From: Clostridiales bacterium
GTDB taxonomy: Bacteria > Bacillota > Clostridia > Lachnospirales > Lachnospiraceae
Assembly (NCBI GenBank): GCA_019423835.1
Contig: JAHZAR010000002.1
Span: forward strand, 11,107 to 25,447
DNA: 14,341 nucleotides
Reading direction: 5' to 3'
Below the pieces are notes generated by a model. It saw nothing but the letters and a program-made list of their open reading frames with translations, had not been told where the DNA came from and did no database searches. The stretch's first letter is position 1. Each line of letters begins with the position of its first letter. A program made the translations under genes and the position numbers. Positions 1-7,861 of the stretch are shown piece by piece.

Positions 1-1
1 C

Positions 2-472
2 ACCTCCATGTCCTGTTCCGAAGAGCTGGTGCGCAGGTTTCTGACAGAGACCTACCGTGTGCTGTCGGAGGCAGAGAGCTTCTTTACCAGTGTGAATATT
101 CATATTATCCAGTGCGATGAAACGGTGCAGAGCGATCAGCGGATTGCGAACAGAAAGGAGCTTTCCGACTATATGGAGAACATGGAGCTGAGGGGCCGTG
201 GAGGGACGGATTTTCGCCCTGCCTTTGAATATGTGGATCAGCTCATTGCAGAAAAACAGTTTACGAATCTGAAGGGACTTATCTATTTTACAGACGGGTA
301 CGGAATGTTTCCGGTCAGGATGCCGTCCTATGAGACTGCCTTTGTCTTTATGAGGGAGGATTACAGCGACGCAGATGTGCCGCCCTGGGCGATCAGGGTG
401 ATTCTGGGGCCGGAGGAGATAGAAGTATCTGAGCAGATACGGAAGGAGCGTACAGCTTATGAGAAGAAATGA
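2..472 (+). CDS. VWA-like domain protein (DUF2201-type), C-terminal part, cut by left edge
   Basis: This is the C-terminal von Willebrand factor A-like part of a longer protein. The reading frame is open to the left edge, and the in-frame ATG at 8 lies inside the metal-binding motif, so it is not the true start. The first complete codons read T-S-M-S-C-S and base 1 could end a GAC/GAT codon, giving a MIDAS-type DxSxS loop. The second MIDAS element is the GGTD threonine at 206-208, and the third is the aspartate of TDGYG at 293-295. Full-length relatives usually carry an N-terminal putative metallopeptidase domain (DUF2201), which lies outside the window. Such VWA proteins are typically encoded beside a MoxR-type ATPase, and one lies two genes downstream. 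The likely role is as a cytoplasmic metal-dependent protein-interaction partner of that ATPase. The stop overlaps the next gene by 14 bases. The family call is good; the function is inferred. Confidence 0.8.
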   Translation, partial: TSMSCSEELVRRFLTETYRVLSEAESFFTSVNIHIIQCDETVQSDQRIANRKELSDYMENMELRGRGGTDFRPAFEYVDQLIAEKQFTNLKGLIYFTDGYGMFPVRMPSYETAFVFMREDYSDADVPPWAIRVILGPEEIEVSEQIRKERTAYEKK

Positions 473-992
473 CAGGGAAATTACAGATTTAGGGGAGATC
501 CTGCGCCTGATGGACCGGTGCGATGTGGTGAATCTGGCTTTTGCGGACGGCGGAGAGCCATATGTGGTTCCGGTAAACTTCGGATATGTGAGCGATGGTG
601 AGACAAAGGTTGTCCTCTATTTTCACGGAGCCAGGGAGGGAAGAAAGGTATCTCTTGTTGAAAAAACAGGGAGGGCTGCATTTTCCATGTACGCCTCCCA
701 CAGACTGGAGCTTGCCGGGGAGGGAGAGCCTGTCTGCCGCTCCACCATGAAGTACAGCAGCGTGTGCGGTGTGGGAAACATTGAGCTGGTTGAGGACAGG
801 GAGGAAAAGCGCCTGGGCCTGAATGCCATCATGGGACAGTACAGTGAGCCGGATGAGCAGGGATTTTCCTTTGAAGAGACTTCCGTGGACGCAGTGGCCG
901 TTCTGCGGCTTACGGTGGAGGAAATCCACGGAAAGAGCAACAGAAAACAGGCACAGCCTTCAAAAGGAGCAGACAGGAACGATGAATATTAA
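459..992 (+). CDS. Pyridoxamine 5'-phosphate oxidase-like flavin-binding protein, NimA-like
   Basis: This 177-residue cytoplasmic protein has the split-barrel flavin-binding fold of the PNPOx-like/NimA group. Visible landmarks are the beta strand PYVVPVNFGY (residues 34-43), a YFHGAREGRK loop (54-63) of the kind that binds flavin phosphate, and an S-x-x-Y-x-S-V-x-G-x-G stretch (95-106). Members bind FMN, FAD or a related cofactor. Some NimA proteins reduce 5-nitroimidazoles, but most have no known substrate. The length is normal, with a short charged tail after about residue 158. GGAAGGAG at 441-448 precedes the ATG by 10 bases. The gene overlaps the VWA gene by 14 bases and the ATPase gene by 11 bases, so the three are very likely co-translated. 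A redox or cofactor-binding protein between the ATPase and VWA genes is unexpected. The family call is firm; resistance activity is not claimed. Confidence 0.85.
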   Translation: MRRNDREITDLGEILRLMDRCDVVNLAFADGGEPYVVPVNFGYVSDGETKVVLYFHGAREGRKVSLVEKTGRAAFSMYASHRLELAGEGEPVCRSTMKYSSVCGVGNIELVEDREEKRLGLNAIMGQYSEPDEQGFSFEETSVDAVAVLRLTVEEIHGKSNRKQAQPSKGADRNDEY

Positions 993-2544
993 ACGCGCAA
1001 AGCAGGAGATAAAAGACTGCATTGAGGCCTACCTTCTGAAAAATGAGAGAGGTGAATATGTGCTTCCGGCTGTCCGACAGAGACCGCTGTTTCTGATTGG
1101 ACCGCCGGGAATCGGGAAAACCCAGATTATGGAGCAGGTGGCCAGGGAATGCCAGGTGGGGCTTGTGTCCTACACGATCACCCACCACACCAGACAGAGC
1201 GCCATTGGGCTTCCATTTATTGAAAAAAAGCAGTACGGGGGCAGGGAATATGCGGTGACAGAGTACACCATGAGCGAGATTGTGGCCTCGATCTACAATC
1301 AGATCGAGGAGACGGGGCTTAAGGAGGGGATTCTCTTCATCGATGAGATCAACTGCGTGTCAGAAACCCTGGCGCCCACCATGCTTCAGTTCTTACAGTG
1401 CAAGACCTTTGGAAATCACAGGATTCCGGAGGGCTTTATTATTGTGACTGCGGGGAATCCGCCGGAGTACAATAAGTCCGTGCGGGAGTTTGACATTGCT
1501 ACTCTGGACCGTATCCGCCGGATCGAGGTGGAGGCAGATTTTGAGGTGTGGAAGGAATATGCCGCAGATATGGCGGTTCACCCGGCAGTGATCTCCTATC
1601 TGGAGGCCAGAAAGGAAAACTTTTACCGTATTGAGTCGACTGTGTCCGGAAAGCAGTTTGCCACTCCCAGAGGGTGGGAGGATTTGGCCCGGCTGATGGA
1701 AGTTTATGAGGAGCTGGGCAGGAAGGTTGACAGAGAGGCTGTGGTGCAGTATATTGAAAATCCGGGGATTGCCAGGGATTTTGCAGCCTATCTGGAGCTG
1801 TACAATAAGTACAGGACAGACTATCAGATGGATGTGCTGCTGTCGGGAAGGGTGCCGGAGCGCGTATACGAAAAGCTTGCGAGGGCTGCCTTTGACGAGA
1901 GGCTCAGCGTCGTAAACCTGATTCTGGCATATCTGAACGGGCGGTTCAGGGAGGCGGAGGACAGGGAGAGATATCTGTCTGTTCTTCTGGAGGAGCTGAA
2001 GAAATTCCGGGATGGCCAGGCGCCGGAGATGGCGCCGGACAGAACGGAAGCGGAGAGCCGCAGCCAGACGGCAGGAAATGAGAGAAGGGCATCTGAGACA
2101 CTGGGATTCCTCTCAGAGGAACTGGACCGCAGGACAGGCTGGAAGAAGAGAGCAGGCCTGGTGGACAGGCGGGAAGAGTACACGCTGCTTTCTGTCTCCG
2201 ACCGGCTGAGGAGCTACGGTTCCATACTGGAACAGGAGGAGATCGCCGGCAGGGAAGAGGGCTTTTTGCGTGTGCGGGAGCTGTTTTCGGAGGAGCGGGA
2301 CGGTTATGAGTCTTTCTGTCAGGAAACGCTGGAAATGCTGGAGAGAGCCTTTGACTTCCTGGAAGCTGCATTCGGCGACAGTGAGGAAATGGTTATTTTC
2401 GTCACAGGGCTGACCACAGGAAAAAGCAGTGTGCGCTTTCTGCAGGAAAATGAGTGTAAAAAATATTATGAGTACAACAGACGGCTGCTGTTTGAAAACC
2501 AGGAGAACAGCCTGCTGGAGCGGCTTGACAGACTGGACAGGTAG
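982..2544 (+). CDS. MoxR-type AAA+ ATPase
   Basis: This 520-residue AAA+ ATPase probably works as a ring-forming remodelling enzyme with its VWA partner. The Walker A motif GPPGIGKT is at residues 40-47, Walker B ILFIDE at 117-122, and sensor 1 is N159 in TAGNPPEY. LDRIRR (175-180) carries candidate arginine-finger residues, and ATPRGWEDL has a sensor 2-like R230. About 200 extra C-terminal residues are helical and charged, with an E/R/Q-rich low-complexity linker near 345-375. The start at 982 is preferred: the frame is open back to 823, but that would lie deep inside the flavoprotein gene, whereas AGGAG at 965-969 sits 12 bases before 982 and the product then starts just ahead of the AAA core. 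The gene overlaps the upstream one by 11 bases. The ATPase identity is secure. The client and process are unknown; MoxR/VWA pairs are generally linked to complex maturation, metal insertion or stress. Confidence 0.88.
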   Translation: MNIKRAKQEIKDCIEAYLLKNERGEYVLPAVRQRPLFLIGPPGIGKTQIMEQVARECQVGLVSYTITHHTRQSAIGLPFIEKKQYGGREYAVTEYTMSEIVASIYNQIEETGLKEGILFIDEINCVSETLAPTMLQFLQCKTFGNHRIPEGFIIVTAGNPPEYNKSVREFDIATLDRIRRIEVEADFEVWKEYAADMAVHPAVISYLEARKENFYRIESTVSGKQFATPRGWEDLARLMEVYEELGRKVDREAVVQYIENPGIARDFAAYLELYNKYRTDYQMDVLLSGRVPERVYEKLARAAFDERLSVVNLILAYLNGRFREAEDRERYLSVLLEELKKFRDGQAPEMAPDRTEAESRSQTAGNERRASETLGFLSEELDRRTGWKKRAGLVDRREEYTLLSVSDRLRSYGSILEQEEIAGREEGFLRVRELFSEERDGYESFCQETLEMLERAFDFLEAAFGDSEEMVIFVTGLTTGKSSVRFLQENECKKYYEYNRRLLFENQENSLLERLDRLDR

Positions 2545-2581
2545 CTCTCTTTGCCGTTAAAAAGACATAGGAAATGATACG

Positions 2582-4273
2582 ATGAATGATAGAAGAGACA
2601 GGCAGCAGTTGGTGAGAGGAGTCATTTATCTGGCGGAGATTGCCATTCTCATTGCCGCGGTAGCTCTTGCAGCCCGGTTCCTGCCGGGGCAGAAGGGAGG
2701 GGGAGCCGGCAGCGGGACGGAGGCTTCCCAGGAAACAGGGCCCCTTACAGAGCTGACAGAGCCGGACAGGGAGCTGCCGAAGGAGACGGAAGAAGTGCGG
2801 CAGCCTGAAACAGAGGAGGTCATATCAAAAGAACAGCAAAAGCCGGCTCCTCAGATAGAGGAGGAGCCGGTCCAGCCGCCCCGTGAACCGCCGTTTTTTA
2901 TTGTGGCTTCGGATATTCATTACCAGTCGCCGAAGATGACAGACTTTGTCGGGGAGGCCTTCTGCCAGTTTGTCAGGTGGGACGACGGAAAGGTAATTCC
3001 GTATCTGGACACAATCACAGATGCATTTCTCAAAGAGACGGCAGAAAAACAGCCGGATGCTCTGATTCTAAGCGGTGACCTGACACAGAACGGCGAGCTT
3101 GTGAACCATGAAGAGCTGGCAAAAAAGCTCCGAAAAGTGGAGGAACAGGGGATTCCGGTGCTTGTGATACCGGGAAACCATGATATTAACCATCCCCAGG
3201 CGTCTTATTTTGAGGGAGCAGAGAGAAAGAAGGCTGACACCATCACTGCCGATGATTTTTATTCCATCTATCGGGAATTCGGATATGATGAGGCCATGGA
3301 TCGGGATGAGGCCTCCCTGAGCTACATGTACCGGGCAGATGACAGGTATTGGCTGATGATGCTGGATTCCTGCCAGTATGATCCGGAGAATAAGGTGGGG
3401 GGCAGGATAAGGGAGGAGACGCTGGACTGGATGAGAGGGTGGCTTGAGAAGGCCAGAGAGGAGAATGTCCTTGTGATTCCCATCGCCCATCACAATCTGC
3501 TGAAGGAAAGTACCTTGTATCCCGAGGACTGTACGCTGGAAAATTCCAGGCAGGTGGTGGAGCTGCTGGAAAGCTATGGGCTTCCCGTATACATAAGCGG
3601 CCATCTTCACCTCCAGAGAATTAAAAAAAATATAAACGGCGGTCCGTCCCAGACAGAACCGCTTTACGGGATCCATGAGATTGTGTCAGATTCCATGGCC
3701 ATTCCGCCCTGTCAGTACGGGGAGCTGAGATGGCAGGAGGACGGCAGTTTTGACTACCAAACCTGTCCGATCGATGTGGAAAGCTGGGCCAGGGATCACG
3801 GGAGCGAGGATGAGAATCTGCTCAATTTTAAGCAGTACAGCGAGGACTTTCTGGTGGAAACCATTCAAAACCAGGTTTACGGCCAGCTGTCGGGGATTCC
3901 CAATGACAGAAAGTTCCATATGGCCAAGCTGTACGGCCAGCTCAACAGCGCCTACTGCGCAGGGATTCCTGTAGACAGGAGAGGCGTGAAGGAAAACCAG
4001 ATGTATTTTTACTGGGAGAGGTATCTGGGGACGAACGCATGGTATGATCAGATGCAGGCCATTTTAAAGGATGTAGGCCGTGACAACAATTCCCTGAGCC
4101 TGAAAGCCGGAACAGATTTTCCGTACCGGTACAGGGAAGAGAAGGACGGCAGTCTGGCCGGGAGCGGAGAGGCGGAGACATCCGGTGCGCAGGAAGCTGA
4201 GAAACCAGAATCCCAGTCTGAGGCGGCAGAGAAGGATGACGCCTCCGGTCCCGCAGGAGAGACTAAGCAGTAA
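2582..4273 (+). CDS. Membrane-anchored calcineurin-like metallophosphoesterase
   Basis: This 563-residue protein begins with one hydrophobic segment (about 14-34) after a positively charged start, consistent with a signal anchor and an outside catalytic domain. A Glu/Pro-rich spacer (about 45-103) links it to the enzyme domain. The dimetal phosphoesterase motifs are complete and in order: D111-x-H113, G165-D166, G-N199-H200-D201, H303 in IAHHN, and G-H341-L-H343. A helical C-terminal domain (about 405-510) and a Ser/Glu/Ala-rich tail (525-563) follow. The family hydrolyses phosphomonoesters or diesters, and the nearest well-known group includes cyclic-nucleotide phosphodiesterase-like proteins; the substrate here is not determinable. 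The gene lies 37 bp after the ATPase and 56 bp before the radical SAM gene on the same strand, so co-transcription is plausible. A weak ribosome binding site (AGGA near 2569) precedes the ATG. Confidence 0.87.
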   Translation: MNDRRDRQQLVRGVIYLAEIAILIAAVALAARFLPGQKGGGAGSGTEASQETGPLTELTEPDRELPKETEEVRQPETEEVISKEQQKPAPQIEEEPVQPPREPPFFIVASDIHYQSPKMTDFVGEAFCQFVRWDDGKVIPYLDTITDAFLKETAEKQPDALILSGDLTQNGELVNHEELAKKLRKVEEQGIPVLVIPGNHDINHPQASYFEGAERKKADTITADDFYSIYREFGYDEAMDRDEASLSYMYRADDRYWLMMLDSCQYDPENKVGGRIREETLDWMRGWLEKAREENVLVIPIAHHNLLKESTLYPEDCTLENSRQVVELLESYGLPVYISGHLHLQRIKKNINGGPSQTEPLYGIHEIVSDSMAIPPCQYGELRWQEDGSFDYQTCPIDVESWARDHGSEDENLLNFKQYSEDFLVETIQNQVYGQLSGIPNDRKFHMAKLYGQLNSAYCAGIPVDRRGVKENQMYFYWERYLGTNAWYDQMQAILKDVGRDNNSLSLKAGTDFPYRYREEKDGSLAGSGEAETSGAQEAEKPESQSEAAEKDDASGPAGETKQ

Positions 4274-4329
4274 AGGTCTGAGCCCAAGGGCAGACAGATC
4301 TGGAAAATAGATTAAAGGAGAACAGAAAA

Positions 4330-5202
4330 ATGAAATATGAGGGAATTGTTTACCGTCCGCCCAGCGAGGCGAGAAGCCTGATCGTGCAGGTGACCATCGG
4401 GTGTGCCCACAATACGTGCACCTTCTGCAACATGTACAAGGCAAAGGATTTCCGTGTCAGAAGCATGGATGAGATTATGGAGGATCTGAGAGAGGCCCAT
4501 GACGGCTACGGTGCATATGTGCAGAAGGTATTTCTGGCAGACGGTGATGCGCTGGTGCTTCAGACAGAAAAGCTCCTTGCTATCTTAGATGCGGTGAGAG
4601 AGCTGTTTCCAAACTGTGTGAGAGTGGCGTCCTACGGCACAGCTCAGGATATCCTCAGAAAATCTGAGGAAGAGTTAAGACAGCTGAGGGAGGCCGGACT
4701 CGGCATTGTATATGTGGGAGCCGAATCTGGGGATGATGAGATTTTAAGAGAGATCAACAAGGGAGTCACGGCCCGTGAGCTGAAGGAGGCCGGACAGAAG
4801 CTGAAGCGCTGCGGTATTCAGACCTCTGTGACACTGATTTCAGGTCTGGGAGGAAGAAAGAAGGTAAAGGAACACGCCCTTGCCTGCGCGGATTTGATCA
4901 CGGCTATGAACCCGGAGTATGCCTCGTTCCTGACACTGCGCCTTTACGAGGGAACTCCCATGTACGAGGATGTAGTGGAGGGGCGGTTTGAGAGGATAAC
5001 TGCCGACGAGATTGTGGATGAGATGAAGATTTTCCTGGAACATGTGGATTCTCCGGGAACAGTATTCCGCACAAACCACGCATCCAACTACGTTGTGCTG
5101 GCGGGAACCTTAAATGAGGACATTCCGTCCATGCTGGCCCAGCTCGATGAGGCAAAGAAAACTCACCATTACAGGAGGTTCAGGGAAACCGGGGATCTGT
5201 AG
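4330..5202 (+). CDS. Radical SAM protein (GCxxNxCTFC subfamily)
   Basis: This 290-residue enzyme has the radical SAM signature near its start: C25, C30 and C33, spaced C-x4-C-x2-C rather than the textbook C-x3-C-x2-C. From memory, the longer first spacing followed by N/G-M-Y is typical of a COG1032-like group, so it is probably a subfamily trait and not damage. Further marks of the barrel are FLADGDALVL (about residues 68-77), the VGAESGDDEIL strand-loop that contacts S-adenosylmethionine (about 135-145), and the TLISGLGG turn near 170. The cysteines should hold a 4Fe-4S cluster that cleaves S-adenosylmethionine; the substrate is unknown. A strong AAAGGAG at 4314-4320 lies nine bases before the ATG. 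It is the last gene of the plus-strand block and is followed by a strong hairpin. Confidence 0.87.
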   Translation: MKYEGIVYRPPSEARSLIVQVTIGCAHNTCTFCNMYKAKDFRVRSMDEIMEDLREAHDGYGAYVQKVFLADGDALVLQTEKLLAILDAVRELFPNCVRVASYGTAQDILRKSEEELRQLREAGLGIVYVGAESGDDEILREINKGVTARELKEAGQKLKRCGIQTSVTLISGLGGRKKVKEHALACADLITAMNPEYASFLTLRLYEGTPMYEDVVEGRFERITADEIVDEMKIFLEHVDSPGTVFRTNHASNYVVLAGTLNEDIPSMLAQLDEAKKTHHYRRFRETGDL

Positions 5203-5274
5203 AGAACCGGAAGCCGTCCAGGATATGGCATTCGGCGGAAGAATGGAATCGGGAGTGTGAGATCAGAAGAGGAT

Positions 5275-5326
5275 AAGAACCCTGCCGGAAATGCGGAACA
5301 GGAGCCGTATTTCCGGCAGGGTTCTT
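5275..5326. terminator. Perfect 18-bp inverted repeat between convergent genes, probable bidirectional terminator
   Basis: The arms at 5275-5292 and 5309-5326 are exact reverse complements of 18 bases with a 16-base loop. The stem has a GC-rich core (CCTGCCGG). The hairpin lies between the plus-strand radical SAM stop (5202) and the minus-strand operon stop (5355), where transcripts from both sides must end. The T-run is weak on both strands (CTATTTG after the plus-strand stem), so the exact termination mechanism is uncertain. The rest of the gap shows nothing else. Confidence 0.75.
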
Positions 5327-5354
5327 CTATTTGCCTGCCTGCATCCAGGGGTTT

Positions 5355-6368
5355 TTATTCACCGAGGCAGACCATGCGCCCATCTTTTACGATAACGGTC
5401 TCCAGTTCTGTCCCCTCATCAAAGATAACCGTAGGATTGTACTGAACCATGTCAATATGTACGGTTGAGCGAGCCGGCTGGCCGTAATAGAAGCCATTTC
5501 CCATAGCAATATGGCAGGTTCCTCTGGCCTTTTTCTCCTCCTCAAAGTCACCGTTAAACAGGCAGGCAGGGTTCAGGCCGATGCCGATTTCCGCAATGTT
5601 GTCGCTGTCCTTTACTTCTGCGATCTGCCTGCGGATTTCCCTGCATATTTTGGTGTCACCTCCCAGGACATTGACAATCCGCCCATGTTTTACTTCAAGC
5701 TCAATGGGAACAGCTGGGCATCCATAATAGCAGATAGGACCGTCGATTACCAGAGTTCCCTGGGCTGTGTCAATAACAGGCCCCAGGGAGACCTCGCCGT
5801 CAGACCATGCCATGGCGTCACCTGGGTTTCGGGCAATTCCGCACTCGATAATGGGCTCCATCTGGTTCATTTCCATATAGAGATCCGTGCCTGCCGGGGT
5901 TGTGATGTGGGCCATTCTGTGCCCGCGCCAGATTTCCTGCAGCCTCACGCCGTCTGCATAGACCGCCTCATAGTCGGCCAAAGCTCCGCCCCGCGTGAAG
6001 TTGTCAATATTTCTGAGGCAGATGGAAACCTCCCGCAGCTTCTTTTGACTTATCAGCTCCTTTAAATGATTGTTGTAAATGGCAGCGCCGGAAGAGGTAG
6101 TCATACCCACAAAAACATCGCAGGCGTCCATTCCAAGTTCCAGAGTTTTTGGGAAAATTGTTGCCTTATCCTTCCCGCGTATGGGCATCATGTAGATTCC
6201 GTATTCAGCCCCGCATTTTAAAGCTGCTGCAGCCATGGCGTTGGCCATGCGCATGTCAGTCTCGGGATCCGTAACAATGAGAACCTCTTCGCCTGGCTTT
6301 ACTGCCATCAGATTGCCGAGAATATAATCTGCCCTCTCCATACATTCAATAATTCGATTGTCTTCCAT
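5355..6368 (-). CDS. M29/NicX-like metal-dependent hydrolase (leucyl aminopeptidase-like)
   Basis: This 337-residue cytoplasmic protein belongs to the superfamily that unites M29 aminopeptidases (AmpS/AmpT, COG2309) and the NicX 2,5-dihydroxypyridine dioxygenase-like proteins. The C-terminal metal-ligand region is visible: E260 in NIAEIGIGLNP, acidic residues 276-278, H286 in TCHIAMG, and the H304-x-D306 motif. Both branches share the H-x-D pattern, so residues alone do not decide between peptidase and oxygenase. The neighbours (a C69 dipeptidase and an amidohydrolase) and an apparently anaerobic host favour a hydrolase. The ATG at 6366-6368 is preceded by a strong AAGGAGG on the minus strand (complement of about 6379-6385). 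The gene is the last of a four-gene operon, 31 bp behind the C69 gene. Superfamily confidence is good; the exact activity is open. Confidence 0.75.
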   Translation of the reverse strand: MEDNRIIECMERADYILGNLMAVKPGEEVLIVTDPETDMRMANAMAAAALKCGAEYGIYMMPIRGKDKATIFPKTLELGMDACDVFVGMTTSSGAAIYNNHLKELISQKKLREVSICLRNIDNFTRGGALADYEAVYADGVRLQEIWRGHRMAHITTPAGTDLYMEMNQMEPIIECGIARNPGDAMAWSDGEVSLGPVIDTAQGTLVIDGPICYYGCPAVPIELEVKHGRIVNVLGGDTKICREIRRQIAEVKDSDNIAEIGIGLNPACLFNGDFEEEKKARGTCHIAMGNGFYYGQPARSTVHIDMVQYNPTVIFDEGTELETVIVKDGRMVCLGE

Positions 6369-6399
6369 ATCAAAATCCTCCTTATCTGCCTGCTATTGA

Positions 6400-7818
6400 T
6401 TACCATTCGAGATCGCCTTTGGCGAAATACTGGTACAGGTTTCCTGCAATTTCTCTGTTTAATCTGCCTCTCAGACGCTCCACTGTTTTGAGAGCTTCAT
6501 AATCCAGGCTTCCTGCCAATGCGGTTAACAGTTCCTTAGCCCGTTCTGGATTGTTCTTCCACAGGGAAGCGGCCTCCCGCTCTGCCACAGGCTGTAAAGC
6601 CAGAGCCGTATTTTCCAGTTTGTTCCACTCATCTGCCACGATGGGAGAGTATTTGTAAAAATCATTCATAACAAGGTTTGTGAGCTCCCTGAACTGCCAA
6701 AATGCAGAAGAGCTGCTGTAGTTTTCATCTCCTTCCTCAAAGGCAGGTGCTATTTCTGTTATACCATAATGATGCGGGAGATATGGTGCTGTCAGGGGTG
6801 ATCCAAGACAGCTCCACAAAACAGCGCTCAACTCCGGCGGTTCGCCCCGGTGGATTTCTGCAACTGCGGAATGAATACAGTGAGGAACGCCGATGGGACG
6901 TGTTTCACTGTCAATGCTGTGTTCCGAGAAGGCACAGAAAGAGTTATCTCTGTTGTAATCCCGCAGGACTTCCATGATTTTTTCCTTTGTCACAGGCTCA
7001 TCCGGTTTGATAAAGACAGGATATTCTTCCAGATCCGGATTCAATCTGGCAGAAGGGGAGAGGAGCCGGATGGCGCTCCAGAGTCTCCGGGAATTATAAT
7101 AATAGGTGCTGGGGTTTTCCAGAAATTTCCTTCCAAAGGTTCTGGCCCAATGAAACGGCCCTTCTGCCGGGTTCCACAGTCCCTTCCCGATAACAAATTC
7201 ACGCAGTCCCGGTGAGTGCAGGACATTATCTGAATCCTCCCAGTCAAATTCGCCGATTCGGAAGCCATTGGACTGGATCAGAATGCAGTCATCAGGAACC
7301 CGCACAGCCACCCAAGCGGAGCCGCCGCCGCTCTCAATATACCAGGACTCATTTTCGTCCAGGATTCCTACTGCACAGGGAAAGCGGTTTCCATATTCTG
7401 TGTAGAAGTGCCCGATTTTTTCCACACACTCTCGGGCAGTTTTGCTCTGAGTGAGAGCTACAAACCGAACCCCGCCGGCAACGCCGTTCTCCACAATAGG
7501 ATCTGCCACGGCCGCGCGGTCATTGCGGTCGACGAGGAGATTTTCTCCTCCCATAAGACAGACGTTGTGCTCGTTAATGGCAATCGTATCTCCGGCCAGA
7601 TTTCCCCGGAATGTTTTTAACAGGAGGCACCGGGCCGTTTCACGGGGCTGTGGGATGCGGGGGCCTGTAGGAAGCTGGATGTAAGAGCCAGGGGAATGGG
7701 ACATGTGCGGATAGATTTCCAGGGAGGCGGCTTCATAGCCGTTCAGATCGTCATTGTGGCCTCCCAGCATCATTCCGTCTTTGAAAGCGTTTTTTCCTCC
7801 AATCAGCATAAAACACAT
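6400..7818 (-). CDS. C69-family dipeptidase (N-terminal nucleophile hydrolase)
   Basis: This 472-residue protein matches the peptidase C69 (PepD-like) family. Translation begins Met-Cys, so Cys2 would become the N-terminal catalytic nucleophile after Met removal, as in Ntn hydrolases. Other family marks are the HNDD segment at 21-24 (corresponding to the usual RN-D-D/S), INEHNVCLMGGEN (81-93), the alpha segment ALTQSKTARECVEKIGHFYTEYG (about 121-143), ESWYIESGGGSAWVAVRVPDD (about 157-177), and SNGFRIGEFD (183-192). It has no signal peptide and therefore acts in the cytoplasm. AGAGGAG on the minus strand just upstream of 7818 supports this start and hence Cys2. It lies 43 bp after the permease gene and 31 bp before the M29/NicX-like gene. 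The likely activity is cleavage of dipeptides or a related amide, with unknown specificity. Confidence 0.83.
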   Translation of the reverse strand: MCFMLIGGKNAFKDGMMLGGHNDDLNGYEAASLEIYPHMSHSPGSYIQLPTGPRIPQPRETARCLLLKTFRGNLAGDTIAINEHNVCLMGGENLLVDRNDRAAVADPIVENGVAGGVRFVALTQSKTARECVEKIGHFYTEYGNRFPCAVGILDENESWYIESGGGSAWVAVRVPDDCILIQSNGFRIGEFDWEDSDNVLHSPGLREFVIGKGLWNPAEGPFHWARTFGRKFLENPSTYYYNSRRLWSAIRLLSPSARLNPDLEEYPVFIKPDEPVTKEKIMEVLRDYNRDNSFCAFSEHSIDSETRPIGVPHCIHSAVAEIHRGEPPELSAVLWSCLGSPLTAPYLPHHYGITEIAPAFEEGDENYSSSSAFWQFRELTNLVMNDFYKYSPIVADEWNKLENTALALQPVAEREAASLWKNNPERAKELLTALAGSLDYEALKTVERLRGRLNREIAGNLYQYFAKGDLEW

Positions 7819-7861
7819 AGGATCACTCCTCTCTTTATTGAAAGTTACTCAGGGACAGGAT

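Noticed and set aside
489..929. 146-residue open frame on the minus strand
   Set aside because: It is an antisense shadow of the flavoprotein gene, with low-complexity His/Ser/Leu composition and no recognisable domain.
823..981. Longer start for the AAA+ ATPase at 823
   Set aside because: It would lie inside the flavoprotein gene. The extra residues resemble no AAA protein, and 982 has a ribosome binding site and the expected N-terminus.
2410..2440. TGLTTGKSS in the ATPase C-terminus as a second P-loop
   Set aside because: It lacks the leading glycine at the right spacing of GxxxxGK[ST] and has no second Walker B. It sits in a helical C-terminal domain.
3068..3676. 202-residue open frame on the minus strand
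   Set aside because: It is antisense to the metallophosphoesterase core, whose catalytic motifs are intact; it has no domain and no ribosome binding site context.
5203..5354. Possible riboswitch or small RNA around the 18-bp hairpin
   Set aside because: It lies between two convergent stops and is a single simple stem, so a terminator explains it.
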